This document shows positions 10,534 to 25,235 of a stretch of 64,000 bases of DNA, piece after piece (the stretch's first letter is position 1; the number at the start of each line of letters is the position of its first letter). The stretch is from Cunninghamella blakesleeana (lineage: Eukaryota > Mucoromycota > Mucoromycetes > Mucorales > Cunninghamellaceae), in assembly GCA_017871115.1 (NCBI GenBank), contig JAFCIZ010000006.1, positions 4,278,001 to 4,342,000 of the forward strand. The letters run 5' to 3'. Under the pieces are notes generated by a model. It did not search any database. It saw only the letters and a list, made by a program, of their open reading frames with translations, and was not told the origin of the DNA. The position numbers were made by a program, and so were the translations under genes.

Positions 10534-12286
10534 ATGAGTGAAATAAAAACAAAAAAAGAAGAACAAGAAATAGAAATAAATAGCCATATAATTCAAAAAA
10601 CAGAAAATAATAATAATAGCACGTCGCCGCCTTCCGACACCGCAACCAGTTTATCCACCACAGATATTATTGAACAAAGAAACACTGTGACTAGTAATAG
10701 TACAAGTCAAACTTTTAATAGTCAAGTTTATCAACAACACTTACAAGATGCTATAATGGCCTTAGATAGTCACGGAATGTCTCAAAACTTGATGGCAGCG
10801 GCAGCGGCAGCTATAGCTGCAGTTAGTGCTTCTTCTCTTCATCCTACTCCTCCATCAATAATAACTCCAACTCCCATTACTACAGCAACTACTGCCTCTT
10901 CTACTACACCTATTACTACAACTAATACTATTCCTACAGCAACAGTAGCTGCTGCTACTAATGAAATTACAACTATTAATAATACATCAACTTCTTCTAC
11001 TAACAATACTAATGCTTCAAGTACAATATCAGTGCCTACATCTCCACCGGTAACTACGTCTTCTTCGACTCCACCAGTAGTTACTTCTCAACCAGAATCA
11101 CAGCCTTCAGAACCTGCTCCTTTATCGCCTAATTCACAACATCAGCGTGATCTTGAAATAGCAAAACGTGAAAGTATTAGAACTGCAAATAGGGAACGTA
11201 AAAAGAAATGGCGATTACATAACGAAGAAAGAAGTAAGGATAGCATTTTATTAAAAATATAAAGATAAAAATTAATAATGAAGGATATATATAGAAGAAC
11301 ATATCATTGACTCATGTATATATGTATTTATTTTTATTTTCATTGTTATAAATTTATAGATAAAGATAACGATTTAAGGTGTAGAGTCAATAAACGAGCC
11401 AATAAACTATTTGGAATAGAAGATAGTGAAAACAAGAGACAATGGGTTGAAGAAGAATTTACAAAACGAAGGGAAAAGCGACAAGAAAAAGAACGAAGGA
11501 AAGATATTGTAAATAATGTACTAAGTGTACCACAAAATCAACATTCATCCTCTTTACAACAACCACAACAAACCCCTACAGATGATTTAGCTCAATCCTT
11601 TGCTGCATACCCTGCTGTGTTTGATGCATCAAAAATATTAGAAATTCCTTCAGAATTACAACGTCATTTATTAGAACAACTCAACTTGGTAATAATAATA
11701 TTAATGACAATAAATATGATTAATAAGAATAAAATAAAACAGCATTAAAAGAAAAACAACAAACTAATTATATATATATATCTATCTTTTTTTTAATATA
11801 TATTCATATATGCAATAGGCCTTAACAAATAGTAAATTACCTACAAGTTCTATTGATTTTGGTCAACAGACAGAAAATATTACACCAGATGATGCACACC
11901 AACATAATGAACCATCACACTCATTAACGCAGGATAATAGCATAAGTGAATTAGAAACTAAAGTAACCGAAGCATTATTACCAACAACAACTTCATCATC
12001 TACCTCTGAAGCCATGGATATAGATCGCCATGAACATTCGACAACTAAAGCAGAATATGATGTACAACATAACCAAAATCAAAATGATAATATCAACCTC
12101 AAGAAAGAAGGTGATGACGATTTAAAACAAAGTAATATTGATAATAATAAAGAAAATAATAATGAAAATAATGTGAATATGAATAATAATACGATGTCAA
12201 CTAATGAAGATCCTTCTCAGCCTAAACAACAGGAATACCCATACCCAGTGGACGCTGTGCTGACATTAATGCAATCAAATGCCTAA
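10534..12286 (+). CDS. DUF3020-domain protein, probable nuclear regulator
   Basis: Three exons with phase-checked junctions: 10534-11233, 11360-11688 and 11819-12286, giving 498 residues. The N-terminal third is Ser/Thr/Asn-rich with an Ala tract. Around residues 205-250, spanning intron 1, lies RESIRTANRERKKKWRLHNE, continuing as ERNKDNDLRCRVNKRANKLF. This is the basic domain of the fungal DUF3020 family. It is followed by a charged stretch (TKRREKRQEKERRKD) and a disordered Asn/Asp-rich tail ending in YPVDAVLTLMQSNA. The basic domain suggests a nuclear, perhaps nucleic-acid-binding role, but the family's function is not established. Reading through either intron breaks the conserved domain, which supports the splice model. 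Confidence 0.88.
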
Positions 12287-14606
12287 GGTAAAGTTTTTAT
12301 TTTATTTTATTTTTCCTTTAAACACCTTAGTGCTATGGTTGTTAAAAATTAAATAATTGGACGAAATATTAATTATTCTCTCTCTTATTCTTTTCATTTT
12401 AGTAGTTTAGTTTTTTTTTTTTTAGCATCTATATTTATTTTTTATATATATATAATCTTCGATTCCTATACACTCCCTCTTTTGCAAAGAAAAAAAAACA
12501 TTCTTTAAGAAAAGATAATTCATTTTGCTTGACTATTTTTTTTTTTTTTTTTTTTTTTTATAAATAAAAATTAATTACTATTACACATTCTTTTAATGCA
12601 AATATTTTTTTTTTTTGAAGCGGAGTAATTGACTAGTACAGAATTACTGATTTAATGTAGGCTTTGTCATCATAGAATTAGCATTTTTTAATAATAAAAA
12701 ATAAAATATACAAATATGAAGGGTCCTTTTTACTATTGAAAAATAAATGAATGATTAAAGCTGATTAGAATTGGACTATGTGAAATAAATGAACAAATAA
12801 TTGAGAATATACGCTTTAAACAATTTCAATATATTTATAAATATTTATAAATAATGGGTTAATGATTTGATATTTTAACAGAATAAATTCATAGTCATGG
12901 CCATATATATTGGCTAGTTAATTTAAAGAATCATATTCTCACTACATATTTATTTATTCCCATAGATAATAGATCGATCAGTACGAAATTTTAATAGTTG
13001 TTAATTTCCATTAGATAATCTTGAATATTGGACGGTTTATACCATGGTTAACTTTTAATATTAGTGTATTTATAAAATATTATGCAGGTTTTAAAAAGAG
13101 CATAAAGAAGCAGATCGACATACTATAATAAAAATGAATATATTTTTATATTTTTATATAATAAGAATAATTAAATACTAGGGTATATTATCAGCAATAG
13201 TAGTATATTCATGCTTGTATGTGATTTTATTTATATAAACACTTAAAAAATAATGGAATGGTGTAAAGAAAAATTTGATTGGTGAAGTTTTAATTTTTAA
13301 AATTTCCCACAAGCTATAATTTTTTTTAAAAAAGCAATAACTTTTTTTGTCTTGTTTCTCTCTCTTTTCCTCTCTCTTTTTTTTTTTTTTACTTCCCAAT
13401 ATACTTGCTTTGAATCGTGCATATACTTATTGTCTTCCAAATCCATCTTCTATACATCTTGATTGAACTTATCTATTTATATGGATAAGCTTGATCTACT
13501 TTATACACCTTTTTTTTAAACACGCTCTTTTGATATACTACTTGACTGAGCTTATTGATCGGTACCCGCTAATAAGTTTTGGTCTACTTTATGACACCTT
13601 TTATATACCCTATGAGCGATGACTTATTCTATTTGTGTTACTCTTCCGAGAATTTTGGTTGAGTTGAATAAGGTCGTTCACTTTATACACCTCTTAATAT
13701 ACTTTTTGAATCTGATTCTATTAGTTAGTATGATAAAATAGTTTCGGGTTCGCTTTATACACCTTAAACTCTCTATACTTTTTTTAATAAAGGTTTCAAC
13801 CACTTTATCCTTCCCCCTCCACTTTTACGATTCAAAGCAATTCTTCTTTCTTTTTATCCATTCTTTTTTTATAGAAAGAAGAAATATACCACAATAATTT
13901 TTTCTTTTCTTTTCCTTCTATAGCTTAACAAGAAAACGGTCTATAATAAAATCCTTCCTTTATCTTTTTTCTTGTCTTTATATATTTTATTATAATATAT
14001 CTTTATTTACATTTTATATCTCTCTATTAGACATTTAATAAAATTTTTAAAATTCTCATCTTTTTAAAATATATAAAAAAAATGAATGGTTTATTTTCTT
14101 TTTTTTAATGATGATGCTTATTTTTATATATATTATCTATTTTACTCATTTTTTTCGGAAATTTTTTTTTTATGCTTTTTTAAAAATAAAATGAAATAAA
14201 CAACTTTTATTAATAAAAAATCATATGTTTATATAATGAACTACAGATCAAAATATTATTTCTTTTTTTTAGACTATGTGAGCACTTTTGCTTAATGGTG
14301 TTACAAATAAGCATGGTCATATTGATTAAAGTTTACTGTCAATAAGGTGAAGTCTAAAAAGTGCAATATTCGCGTTGTCATGATAAAAATTTGTTTCAAA
14401 AAAAGTTTATTAATTACTATTGCAGAAATATATATATATATAGTTATAATACGTAATAAAAATAAAAAATAAAGAGGATTATTATTTTACAATAATTACA
14501 AAAAAAAGAACAAAATAACTAAGTAAAAGAAAATAACAAAAAAGATAAAAATAAAAGAAAAAAGTATATGTATATATTTGCATATTATATTATGCTATTA
14601 TGATAT
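12287..14606. other. Long gene-free region with degenerate repeats
   Basis: About 2.3 kb between the convergent DUF3020 and insulysin genes. No gene is supportable; the minus-strand frame at 13178-13399 is Lys/Phe low complexity. A degenerate tandem array around the word CTTTATACACC occupies about 13488-13800 (separate entry). The part at 12640-13170 has less homopolymer than usual and could be decayed old sequence, but I cannot identify it. Confidence 0.55.
13488..13800 (+). repeat. Degenerate tandem repeat array around CTTTATACACC
   Basis: The word ACTTTATACACCT (or close variants) recurs at 13498, 13586 (one-base insertion, ACTTTATGACACCTT), 13680 and 13753, with a partial copy at 13802. 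Start spacings are about 88, 94 and 73 bases. Each copy is preceded by a related stretch of the type aagTTTTGGTCt or GTTTCGGGTTCG and followed within about 20-30 bases by ATATAC or CTATAC. This is seen directly. The unit is too diverged for a recent satellite. Function unknown. Confidence 0.6.
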
Positions 14607-17600
14607 TTAAATTCGCGAGAAAAGAAAAAACGGAACAGCAGCTGGAGATAGAGGCATTTGATGTTTAAATTTAATAAGATCATCTATAATGATTGTTCCT
14701 TCAGGGAGTTTAGTGTGGTCGCGAGTATGAGATTCCTCTTCTTTTCCTTTTTCTCCTTGTCCCATTTCTTCATTTTTAGGTTCTGCTTTTTCTTCAGGTA
14801 AGTTGATGGTAGAGGATAATTGTGCTAATAAAAGTTCTACAACTTCTTCATTTGCTTTAAGTTCGTCCACTAAAATCTTTTTTAATACTAATTCTGGTGA
14901 TAATCCTTCAAGAGTATATTTTTCAAATGCTTGTTTCAATCCATCAGGTGTCAAACCTACACTATCAGGATGTTTTCCTAAAATACCACCTGCATGTAAA
15001 GTAGTTAAGCAAGATTTTAATGATCCTAAATCCAATTTTGATTTATGATGTTGAATAGAGGATGGTTCCTTTTGAGATTGGATATGAATTGAGAATTTAC
15101 TAAAATCAGGCGAGGTAGGATTAATATATCGATCATAAAATGCAATTAAGGATTCCTTTGTCACAGCTTTTAATTCTTCCACATCCTTTTCAATGTCATC
15201 AAATTCATAGTAACCTGATTCAATTTCATTCCAATATTTAGTTCCTTCTTGGGTCATATTATTCGCTTTTTCTTTTTTATCGGCAATCAAGGCATTGACT
15301 TGGGATTGGAACTCGGTTTCTTTCATTTCAGTAAGGACTTTTCTTAAGGTAGTTTCCAAAAATTCTGTAATACGATTTTCTAAATAAACTGTATCACGTT
15401 CACTTTGAATAATAAAACGTAAGCCCATAATACCAATATGACGTCGGATCCCACTAACGACGATATAACCCAGCTGTTCACGTGTACGAAGTTGATTAAA
15501 ACATGGCTCTTGAACAATTTGGGCCATCAAACTCAATCTTGTTCTTAATTTGATATCTGTTACACCACATACTTGACAATAAAATTCAATAGATGAGTTG
15601 ACATCTTCTGGATCATGAACAGGCATTTGGTAAACATATTTATGACCCAAAGGAAGAGATACAGTTCGATTACTGATTAATTGACTGGCTAATAATGGAC
15701 GTACTTCAAGATTGGTTTCTACCATTTTAAACATGTTGATTGATTCATCTTGCGTTAAATTACCATGTACCAATGCTTCGACATGTAAACGAGAAAGGAA
15801 AAGTTCATAGTTTGATTTTACTTCTTCCAAGTGAATATCATTAAGCTCAGTTGCAAGATCATCATACTTCCACATATGTTCTCTAAGGGTATAAGTTAAA
15901 TAATACACTGCATGTTGAAAAGGGGCTTCTAATTTAAAGTTGCTATAATCTCTAACTGTTTGTTCTTTAATCATATTGAATTTTTCTTGGTCAAATTGTG
16001 TATGTTTCATTCTATCTACAATTTTTTCCAAAAGAAGAGGAAGTTTATCGCTATAACCACCAACATTCAACTAAATTAAAATGTGTACCAAAAAAAAAAA
16101 AAAAAAGAGTAAATATGAGAATAGTTAGAAACTATAACTTATTTTTTTTTCATTTTTTTTCTTCAATATATATTACCATAATTCCATATTGTTCTAATGA
16201 TACATAGTAAGATAAGCCTGCTACTTCTGCATTATAAGTATATTCGTTTAAAGATTCAGTCAGCATACGGATATATAATCTAAATTTAAATTAAAGATAA
16301 ACAATGATAACAAATGATAAAGTTAATATAAAATATTTTTTATACGATTTACGATTTACTTTTTATTTTTTAATTATGATCAACTTTACTCTGTAATCAC
16401 ACTGTATCTTGGAGTAGCATGAGTTAAAGGACTTCTAAGCATAATCCAGACTTGTGATTTAGGTAACCAAAACGTATCATCCTTTTTATACCAAAGACGA
16501 AGTGTTGAAGTTTCTTGAATCAAGCTTGGTTTCGTTTGTCGTTCTTCTACCTTAACCTTTTCTACATCCAATTTTTCAGGTATAAATTCATTTCTTATAG
16601 GTAATACAAATTCATTATTACATGATAAATTGACTAACCTCTAATAAATAGTAAAATAAAAAAAAAAATAGTTAATCAGAGAGAGCTACATACACATGTA
16701 TAAAAACGTAATTAAAAAATTATATATACAAATTACCTTTTTTAACTCATCGCTGATATCCATTACATCGTATTCAGTTTTGTACCATCTTTCAATCTTT
16801 GAGCATTTAATATCATTAGGAAATTCTTGACTTGATAATGTTATTCTAAAACTATTGACATTGATGAGATTCAAATGATCTTCAATTAATTTAGGGTCAT
16901 ATTTACGTAAGAGTTCACAACCACTGATTATCATATGGGAAGGGAAACCAAATTGCATATTTTGTACCAGAAAAGATGTATATTGTGATGGGGCTTCCTT
17001 TTCAGAAAACCTAAATTCTATTTCTGCTAGAGATTGGACCTCCTCAAATATCCATTTTTGAGTACCTTGTTTTTTAAGCATTTCAACATATTCGAAAAAG
17101 GCAACCACTATATCTTCATAATGCTCTAAAAATAAAAATTAAGTTAGTTTCAGCTTATAAAGAATAGTTGCATCGAATATGATGATTTGAATCTCTTTAT
17201 TTTAGATTTTTATTATTTACCTAACCCTTGTTTAGTAAGATCAATACTTACTTGGAAAATGGCAAACCCCTTAGAAGAATTACATCCCGAACCCAAATAA
17301 GTTGCCCATCCTTTTTTCTTCAAGTAGGATAAAATAGACCCACTACCTTCATGACCAATTAAGTGAGAAATATAATGCGCAGGCTAAATATAAAAATAAA
17401 TAAATAAATACACTGATCAGTATACATCTTATAGCCCCTCTTTTATTTATTTTGTAAATGTGTATATGTATATATACATGTTTATATGACTATATATATA
17501 GAGATATTAATTTACCTGACTTTCAAAATATTCATTTTGATCTGGGAATGGAAAATTGATTTCTAAAGTACAGTTATGTTTTACAGATTTAACAAAAATT

Positions 17601-17875
17601 TGTTTCTATTTATAATATAACAAACGATAAAAGAAATAGAATACCTATAATTAATACAAACTACTTTTCTTTTTCTTTTCATATTACATATAAAAAATTA
17701 AGGTTACTCTTATTATTATTATTATTTACCAATAATTCATTTTTAGTTAAGGGATGACCTTCAAAAGTAGGAACTTGAATGCTTTTATTTTGTACAGCAG
17801 AAAATTTTTCAACGACCCATTGAGTAAGTTGGTCCAAAGATTCTATTTTAATTATTATTTAAATTACACACACAC

Positions 17876-17911
<36 letters not shown>

Positions 17912-19041
17912 GTAGAAAAATAAAAGATGTTAATATTAATATTTAATAAATAAATATCAGTATTATTTAGATCTATATGCATATATATATTACCTTGACC
18001 AAGTACACATAATTTCATAATATTAGCAGAATAATATTTTTTATGGAATTTCAGTAATTCTTCACGAATATCTAGCCCTAATTTTTTAGGTGTTTCCATT
18101 AAAGTTTCTAGATTCCCAGTTTGAAATTTATGCCATGGATGATTTGGATTTGTTAAAGTCTTTTGTACTTGATCTATACGCCAACAATCGGACTGAAGAT
18201 TTTTTTTATGTTCTATTTATTATTAAATATTTAAAATTAATCATTTTATATTATTTTATCCATCTCTTATTTGTCTATATATTTATACACTTATATGTAT
18301 ATTTACCAGAATCAACAGCACGTATCTCTCTTTCAGTACAGCTGTCTGAGAACAAAGGATCTATAAAGAAATGAGCAAAACGATCTAAAGCACCTTCTAA
18401 CCATTGGTGTCCAATCTCGAAATAATAGTTTGTATTTTCTGCTCCTGTCCAAGCATTAGAATTACCTAATAGATAGATATGATATAAAACAAATGAATTA
18501 CTTTATAAAATATAAAAATGCAATAATAGTATTGATAGTAATATTGCTAATATTTTGATAATAATTGATAATAAATTGATACTAAATTACGTAATAAATA
18601 ATAACTTACCGGAGTGTTCAGATAAATATGAGTAATATTCATTTTCCTTTGGATATTTCTCGGTGCCCATAAATAATAAGTGCTCGCAAAAATGTGCTAG
18701 TCCTTTCAAATTATCCTATAAATAAGAGTATACGAGTAATAAAAATAATAATAGTAAAAATAAAAAGTATTTAGTATCTTTTTTTTTTTTTGTATATAAA
18801 TGTATTATATATAAATAAAAATAAACTTTACAGGATCACACAAGTTACCAATATGAACATCAAGAGCAGCACTTGCACGATCTGTATCTGGATCACTAAT
18901 AATCAAAGCCTCAAGTTGATTATTTAAACGTATTAATCTATAGTGACGTTCATCATTAGCAGGTGTTTCTAAGGGGTGGTTAAATATATAGTGAGTTGCA
19001 TCTTCAGATAACTTCCATTCATCAGCCGTACTATTAATCAT
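14607..19041 (-). CDS. Insulin-degrading-enzyme-like zinc metallopeptidase (family M16A)
   Basis: A multi-exon minus-strand gene starting at ATG 19041 ([20 protein letters not shown]) and ending in a 487-codon terminal exon at 14607. Joined exons give roughly 1,050-1,100 residues, slightly longer than typical insulysin. The inverted zinc motif HFCEH is encoded at 18680-18694 within [20 protein letters not shown], and the downstream [12 protein letters not shown] supplies the third zinc ligand. The C-terminal half has the family's inactive M16 domains ([34 protein letters not shown]). Substrates in this family are short peptides, including pheromone-like and oxidised peptides, degraded in an enclosed chamber. 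A Lys/Glu-rich insert lies near the C-terminus ([20 protein letters not shown]). The protein ends in FSRI, close to a peroxisomal tripeptide but not a good match. Introns contain CA/TA microsatellites near 17866-17908. Confidence 0.95.
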
Positions 19042-19349
19042 ATTTAATATATATGTATATCAAAAATGACGGAAGAGAAAAAAAAGATAAGAATATAAAT
19101 ATTAAAGAAAAAAAAAAGAGAAAGAAAGAAAAGAGGGCGCAAAATAAAAAAATGAGTTTTTTATTAAAAAATTATATTTTTTTATTAAAAAAATTTTGAG
19201 TTTCTATTATCAAAAAACAATAAATTTAATCACGAGGCTCGGCTCTCCACAAATTTTAGTTTTTTAAACCCAAAATTTAAAAAAAAAAACAATTTTTTCC
19301 CTCCCCTCTGTCTTTTATTTTTATAAAAAACTTGATATTTATAACATTC
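19042..19349. promoter_or_regulatory. Divergent promoter, insulysin-like and Tim17-like genes
   Basis: Only 308 bases separate two divergent start codons. A TTTTGCGCC word lies on the minus strand at 19136-19144, about 95 bases upstream of the insulysin ATG. A G+C patch (gaggctcggctctcc) lies near 19234, and a CT-rich leader just before the plus-strand ATG at 19350. The same nonamer occurs in two other intergenic regions of this window. Confidence 0.4.
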
Positions 19350-20430
19350 ATGGAAAATAAAAAAGAAATTGCCCAAAATATTATTACTGGAACCGGTTTA
19401 ACAAGTAAGTCTTGTAATAAGTCTATATATACATATAATAAATATTTTACTTTATTTTAATAATTCAATATTTTATTTTACTTTTGTTTTTTCTCACGAT
19501 AATAATAATATTTTTATTATTATTACTATTATTACTTTGAATTGATAGCACTAGCTGGTACACTAACTGGTGCAACAGTAGGAGTTCTTAAGAATGGACC
19601 TGTTAAAGCTTATGCTATTTCAACTGGAATAAATTGTGGTGCCTTTGGTGCAACATTTTTTAGTAAGTGAAGGTATTGATCTGGGTAACTTTTTTTAAAA
19701 AACAAAAAAAAAAGATAGAAGAGTTTTAACTAAAAGTAGACTATATACCTTACCTTTATTTACCTTTACCTTTATTAATACTATGTATTTTACTTTATTA
19801 CCATAATGCATCATATTATTATTTTAGTTATACGTGAATCATTTTTATCTTATCAACAAAGTAAAAACCCATACTATGGTTTAAAGAACTCAGAAACAAG
19901 AGATATTGATACTCTTATAAGCAGTACTATGGCAGGCACAACTACTGGTGGACTTTTATCAGCTGCTTATCGTAAGTGAATAATAGTAATTATAATAATG
20001 AAAGAAGATATGAATGGTATATGTAAAATAATACGGGAAAACAAAAAATAAAATAAAAAGAATAAAAAGGAAATAAATTCATAAATATATGTTTATAATT
20101 GTAATAGGTGGGGCAAGAGGTGTTATACCAGGTAGTGTGATGTTTGGAACGATTTGTGCTGGAGGACAACTTTTATATTCAGCTTTTAATCGATGGCGAC
20201 AAGATACAATTATAAATCGTGGTTATATGGATTTGCCACCTGATCAAGATATTCCTACTAAAAAATTATGGGATTATATAGAGATACCTTCTTGGTCTCC
20301 TATACGAAAACTATCAAATGAGGAATATAACCAATTATTAGATGATAAATTAAAAACTTTAGAGGAAGAAATTAAACAAATAGAACTTGAACTACGACAA
20401 AATGAAAAAAAGAAATCACAAGAAAAATGA
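19350..20430 (+). CDS. Tim17/Tim22/Tim23-like small membrane protein
   Basis: Four exons with consistent phase: 19350-19404, 19549-19662, 19828-19971 and 20108-20430, giving 211 residues. The N-terminal 125 residues are rich in Gly/Ala/Thr small-residue helices (TLAGTLTGATVGVL, AYAISTGINCGAFGATFF, STMAGTTTGGLLSAAY, RGGARGVIPGSVMFGTICAG). This resembles the Tim17/Tim22/Tim23/PMP24 fold of inner mitochondrial or peroxisomal membrane proteins. The tail contains WDYIEIPSWSPIRKLSNEEY and then a charged coiled coil. It fits an uncharacterised mitochondrial membrane protein, possibly an assembly factor rather than a translocase core subunit. The family call rests on composition and glycine pattern, not on a strict signature. 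Confidence 0.72.
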
Positions 20431-20655
20431 ATACATTATTTAAAATAAACATCTCAAAATAAATTATAACATTAATAGACAAATTCATATACATGTTGCA
20501 ATAATAATAATAGTAATAATAAAAGTAATGTAAAATAAATAGTTATCTATGTAAATTTATTCCTTTGTTCTTTTATGATGATTACTATTATTTCAATAGG
20601 TGTATGATTTTTATTATATATTAAAATAAAAGAAAAAGAAAAAATGTATATGTAT

Positions 20656-22484
<1,829 letters not shown>

Positions 22485-23951
22485 TCTATATTTTTTAATT
22501 TAATATGTTTTATTTTTATTCACTAAAGGAAATAATAGAATGAATAATAATATTAATAATTTAAAGAGCAAAAAAAGAAGAGTGGAAAAAAAAAAGACTT
22601 GCGCGTTTCTTTATAATACGTCAGGCCAAAAAAAAACGGAGTATAAATTTATTTTTTATAAAAAAAAATTTACTACGTACACACTATAAAATTTTTTAAA
22701 CCCATAAAAGGAAATCCATTAACTAAAGTTATTATATAAAATGAAATTATATACTTATTATTATTATTTTATATTAGTGCTTGAAAGAAAACGAAAATAT
22801 GTAGCTTTACCAGATTTTTTTTTACTTTATAGAATTATTTTTCTTTTTAGTTTTTTTATTAATTTTTCTCGTCTTTTTTTCTTTTACTTTTTATACTTTT
22901 TTTTTCCTTTATACAATGAATCGTACCATCAGAGTAGCATACTAGAGAAAAAATATATAAAAATCTATAAATTTTAAATAGAAAAAATAAGAAAAATTTA
23001 TTTGCATATACATATATATATGTATATGGAAACAAAAAAAAAGCATAAGGAATAATGAAATCATATATTATGTAAGTGTTTTACAATACCTCCAATTGAT
23101 GCATCACTTGATGATAAATCCATATAAAATTCAAATATAATTATTTAATTGAACCAGTCAATATTAAAGATGATCATATAAATATTTAATTACAAATAGA
23201 TAACTAATATATTTTTATTCATTGGGGTGTCAAGGCAGCTGGTCAACCCCATCAGTATAAAGTAATATACAATTTGAACTTGATACTTTAATGATTAATA
23301 TTTAAGATAATTATACAAATGTCGGTAAGGTTATATAAACAATGCTATGGTATATGTATTAAAATTTCAAGTCAGTTAATATACTATTCATGGAAATAAA
23401 TCATTACGTTTATAGATTGTATATATATGATTTTTTTTTATTTAATCCATCATTATTTATGGCTAACTTATGAATATTGGCCAGAATATTGAGAATGATT
23501 ACGCTATTTTTGCTTAAAGTGCGAAGTTAATTGTCCATTATTTGTAAAGATATATTAATATTTATATTGAGGCATTTTTCTAAAAGTATGCAATATTCTT
23601 AATTCTAATTAAAATATACACAAGAAAAAAAACATTATTTATGCGAGTTCCTTTTATGGATTTCCTTATAGTGTGTGCGTAACATAACTTAATGTATTTG
23701 CATATTTACTGGCTTTATTATTTTTAAAAAATTGAAACAAATGAAAAGGTATATATTAAACAAAAAAAATGTATATGACATTGATAGTTAAGAAAAAAAG
23801 AACTGTATATGTAAATAATAAAGTGTTATATATTAAAAGGTTGTATAATGAATGCACGTGTAATAATAGTAAATTGGAATAATAATAGTAATAATAATAA
23901 TAATAAAAATAACTATAAACAGCTGAATATCTTTTAAGATAAATTAATAAA
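22485..23951. other. Rpt6 upstream region and gene-free spacer
   Basis: About 1.47 kb. The first 200 bases above 22484 should contain the Rpt6 promoter and carry a G+C pocket (cttgcgcgtttc, near 22600). The frame at 22741-22977 is Tyr/Phe/Leu low complexity and is not called. 23080-23720 is less repetitive than the rest and includes a short gggg...cccc hairpin near 23224-23250, but shows no coding frame. Confidence 0.5.
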
Positions 23952-25235
23952 TTATGGAAATATAACGTCATTGCTATCGTCGTTATCTAATACTTGACCT
24001 TCCTTTGATTCATCATCATCGTCATCATCATCACCATCATCATCAGGTTCATAATAAAATGGATCCGATCTTCTTTTCCAAACTTGTTCGTAAAGGCGTC
24101 TTCTAGTATTAGCATTATATCGATGACCACGTTCGCAATCACAAGTCCCAAATCCTTTTAAAAAACTACATGTATGTCTTTGAGTACTAAGGAATATCAT
24201 AGGTAAATCAAAATCCAATTGATAACGATTCTTTATATCTTGATTCACAGTGGTTTGTAAGGCTACTTTGTTGCTTTGAAATCGATGGCTGGTTGCTAAA
24301 TCCGCATGAGTAAATACTAATATTACATTTTTCCAAAATGATTTGCATTTTTTTAATAATGACTTGACAATATCAAGACTTTTAAATATTTGATCCTCAC
24401 TACATATGTTTAAAAAAATAAAAAATAAAATAAGTTAAAATATTTCATTTGTCATCATTGAATAAAAAAAAAAAAAAAAATAGCCATATGATCAATGTTG
24501 TGATCCATTTTTTATTTTTTTTATTTTTTATTACCTTGCTGTCACTTTAAAAACCATTAAAAAGCAGTGTATTCCATTTCTCTCTCCATTATCATTAAAA
24601 GTAGATAATTCCATAATACGTTGTTTAATCAAAGCGATGAATTGATCATCTCTATTATTAGAATCACCAAACCCAGGTGTATCAAAAACGCGAACATGGC
24701 ATCCAAAGGTTTCTTTCCCATGCATATAAGGATTTAAAGGTGCCCAGAACCCTTTTTGTTCTATAACGTCTTGGGTTTGCGACTATATATATATAACAAT
24801 AGTAGTAATAATAGCAGTAGTAATGATAGTAAATAATTTAGATTAATTTCATTCCTTCTCTTTTTTATAAAAATATATAGCTTATATTTACTTATTTTAT
24901 ATTATTACCTTAACAGCAGTTTTTTGTTGAAATACTTGATGTCCTAATATATCATTTAATAATGAAGATTTCCCATCACCTGTTTTTCCCAAAGCTATTA
25001 TTGTAAGAGGATTAGCACCAAGAGGTAAAGTATCATATAAAGGAACATCAGATGATTTGTTTCTTGAATGACGCCAAATTGTAGTAGTTGCTGCTGTTGT
25101 TGCAGTTGTTGCAGTGTTTGTTGTTAAACTAGTTGAAGGCGTAAGTAGAGGAGGCGATGCAGATCGATTAGCTAATCTTGCAGCAATCATAATTGGATCA
25201 TAATCAGAATCGGTTGTAAGAAATGGGTTCTCCAT
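23952..25235 (-). CDS. AIG1/IMAP-type GTPase
   Basis: Three exons in consistent phase: 24909-25235, 24535-24782 and 23952-24399, giving 340 residues. A disordered Ser/Thr/Ala N-terminus is followed by a G domain: P-loop ALGKTGDGKSSLLN (about residue 90), the DxxG block VRVFDTPGFGDS, and the base-specificity motif in VILVFTHADLATS. This arrangement fits the AIG1 (PF04548)/septin-related GTPases; the THAD motif and the DTPGFGDS block are the main grounds. The C-terminus contains a Cys/His-containing stretch (HTCSFLKGFGTCDCERGH) followed by an Asp-rich acidic tail. Family members often act at membranes, but this one has no obvious membrane anchor. Function in fungi is largely unknown. Confidence 0.8.

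Noticed and set aside
13178..13399. Minus-strand open frame of 73 codons
   Set aside because: Lys/Phe-rich product of A/T runs with no protein-like composition.
14282..14364. Inverted repeat GCACTTTT/AAAAGTGC, 83 bases apart end to end, as a possible miniature transposon
   Set aside because: Arms of only 8 bases, no target-site duplication recognised and no second copy noticed.
14803..15048. Plus-strand frame inside the insulysin gene
   Set aside because: Antisense shadow of the conserved terminal exon.
22741..22977. Plus-strand open frame of 78 codons above the Rpt6 start
   Set aside because: Composed of Phe/Leu/Tyr runs from T tracts; no sign of coding.
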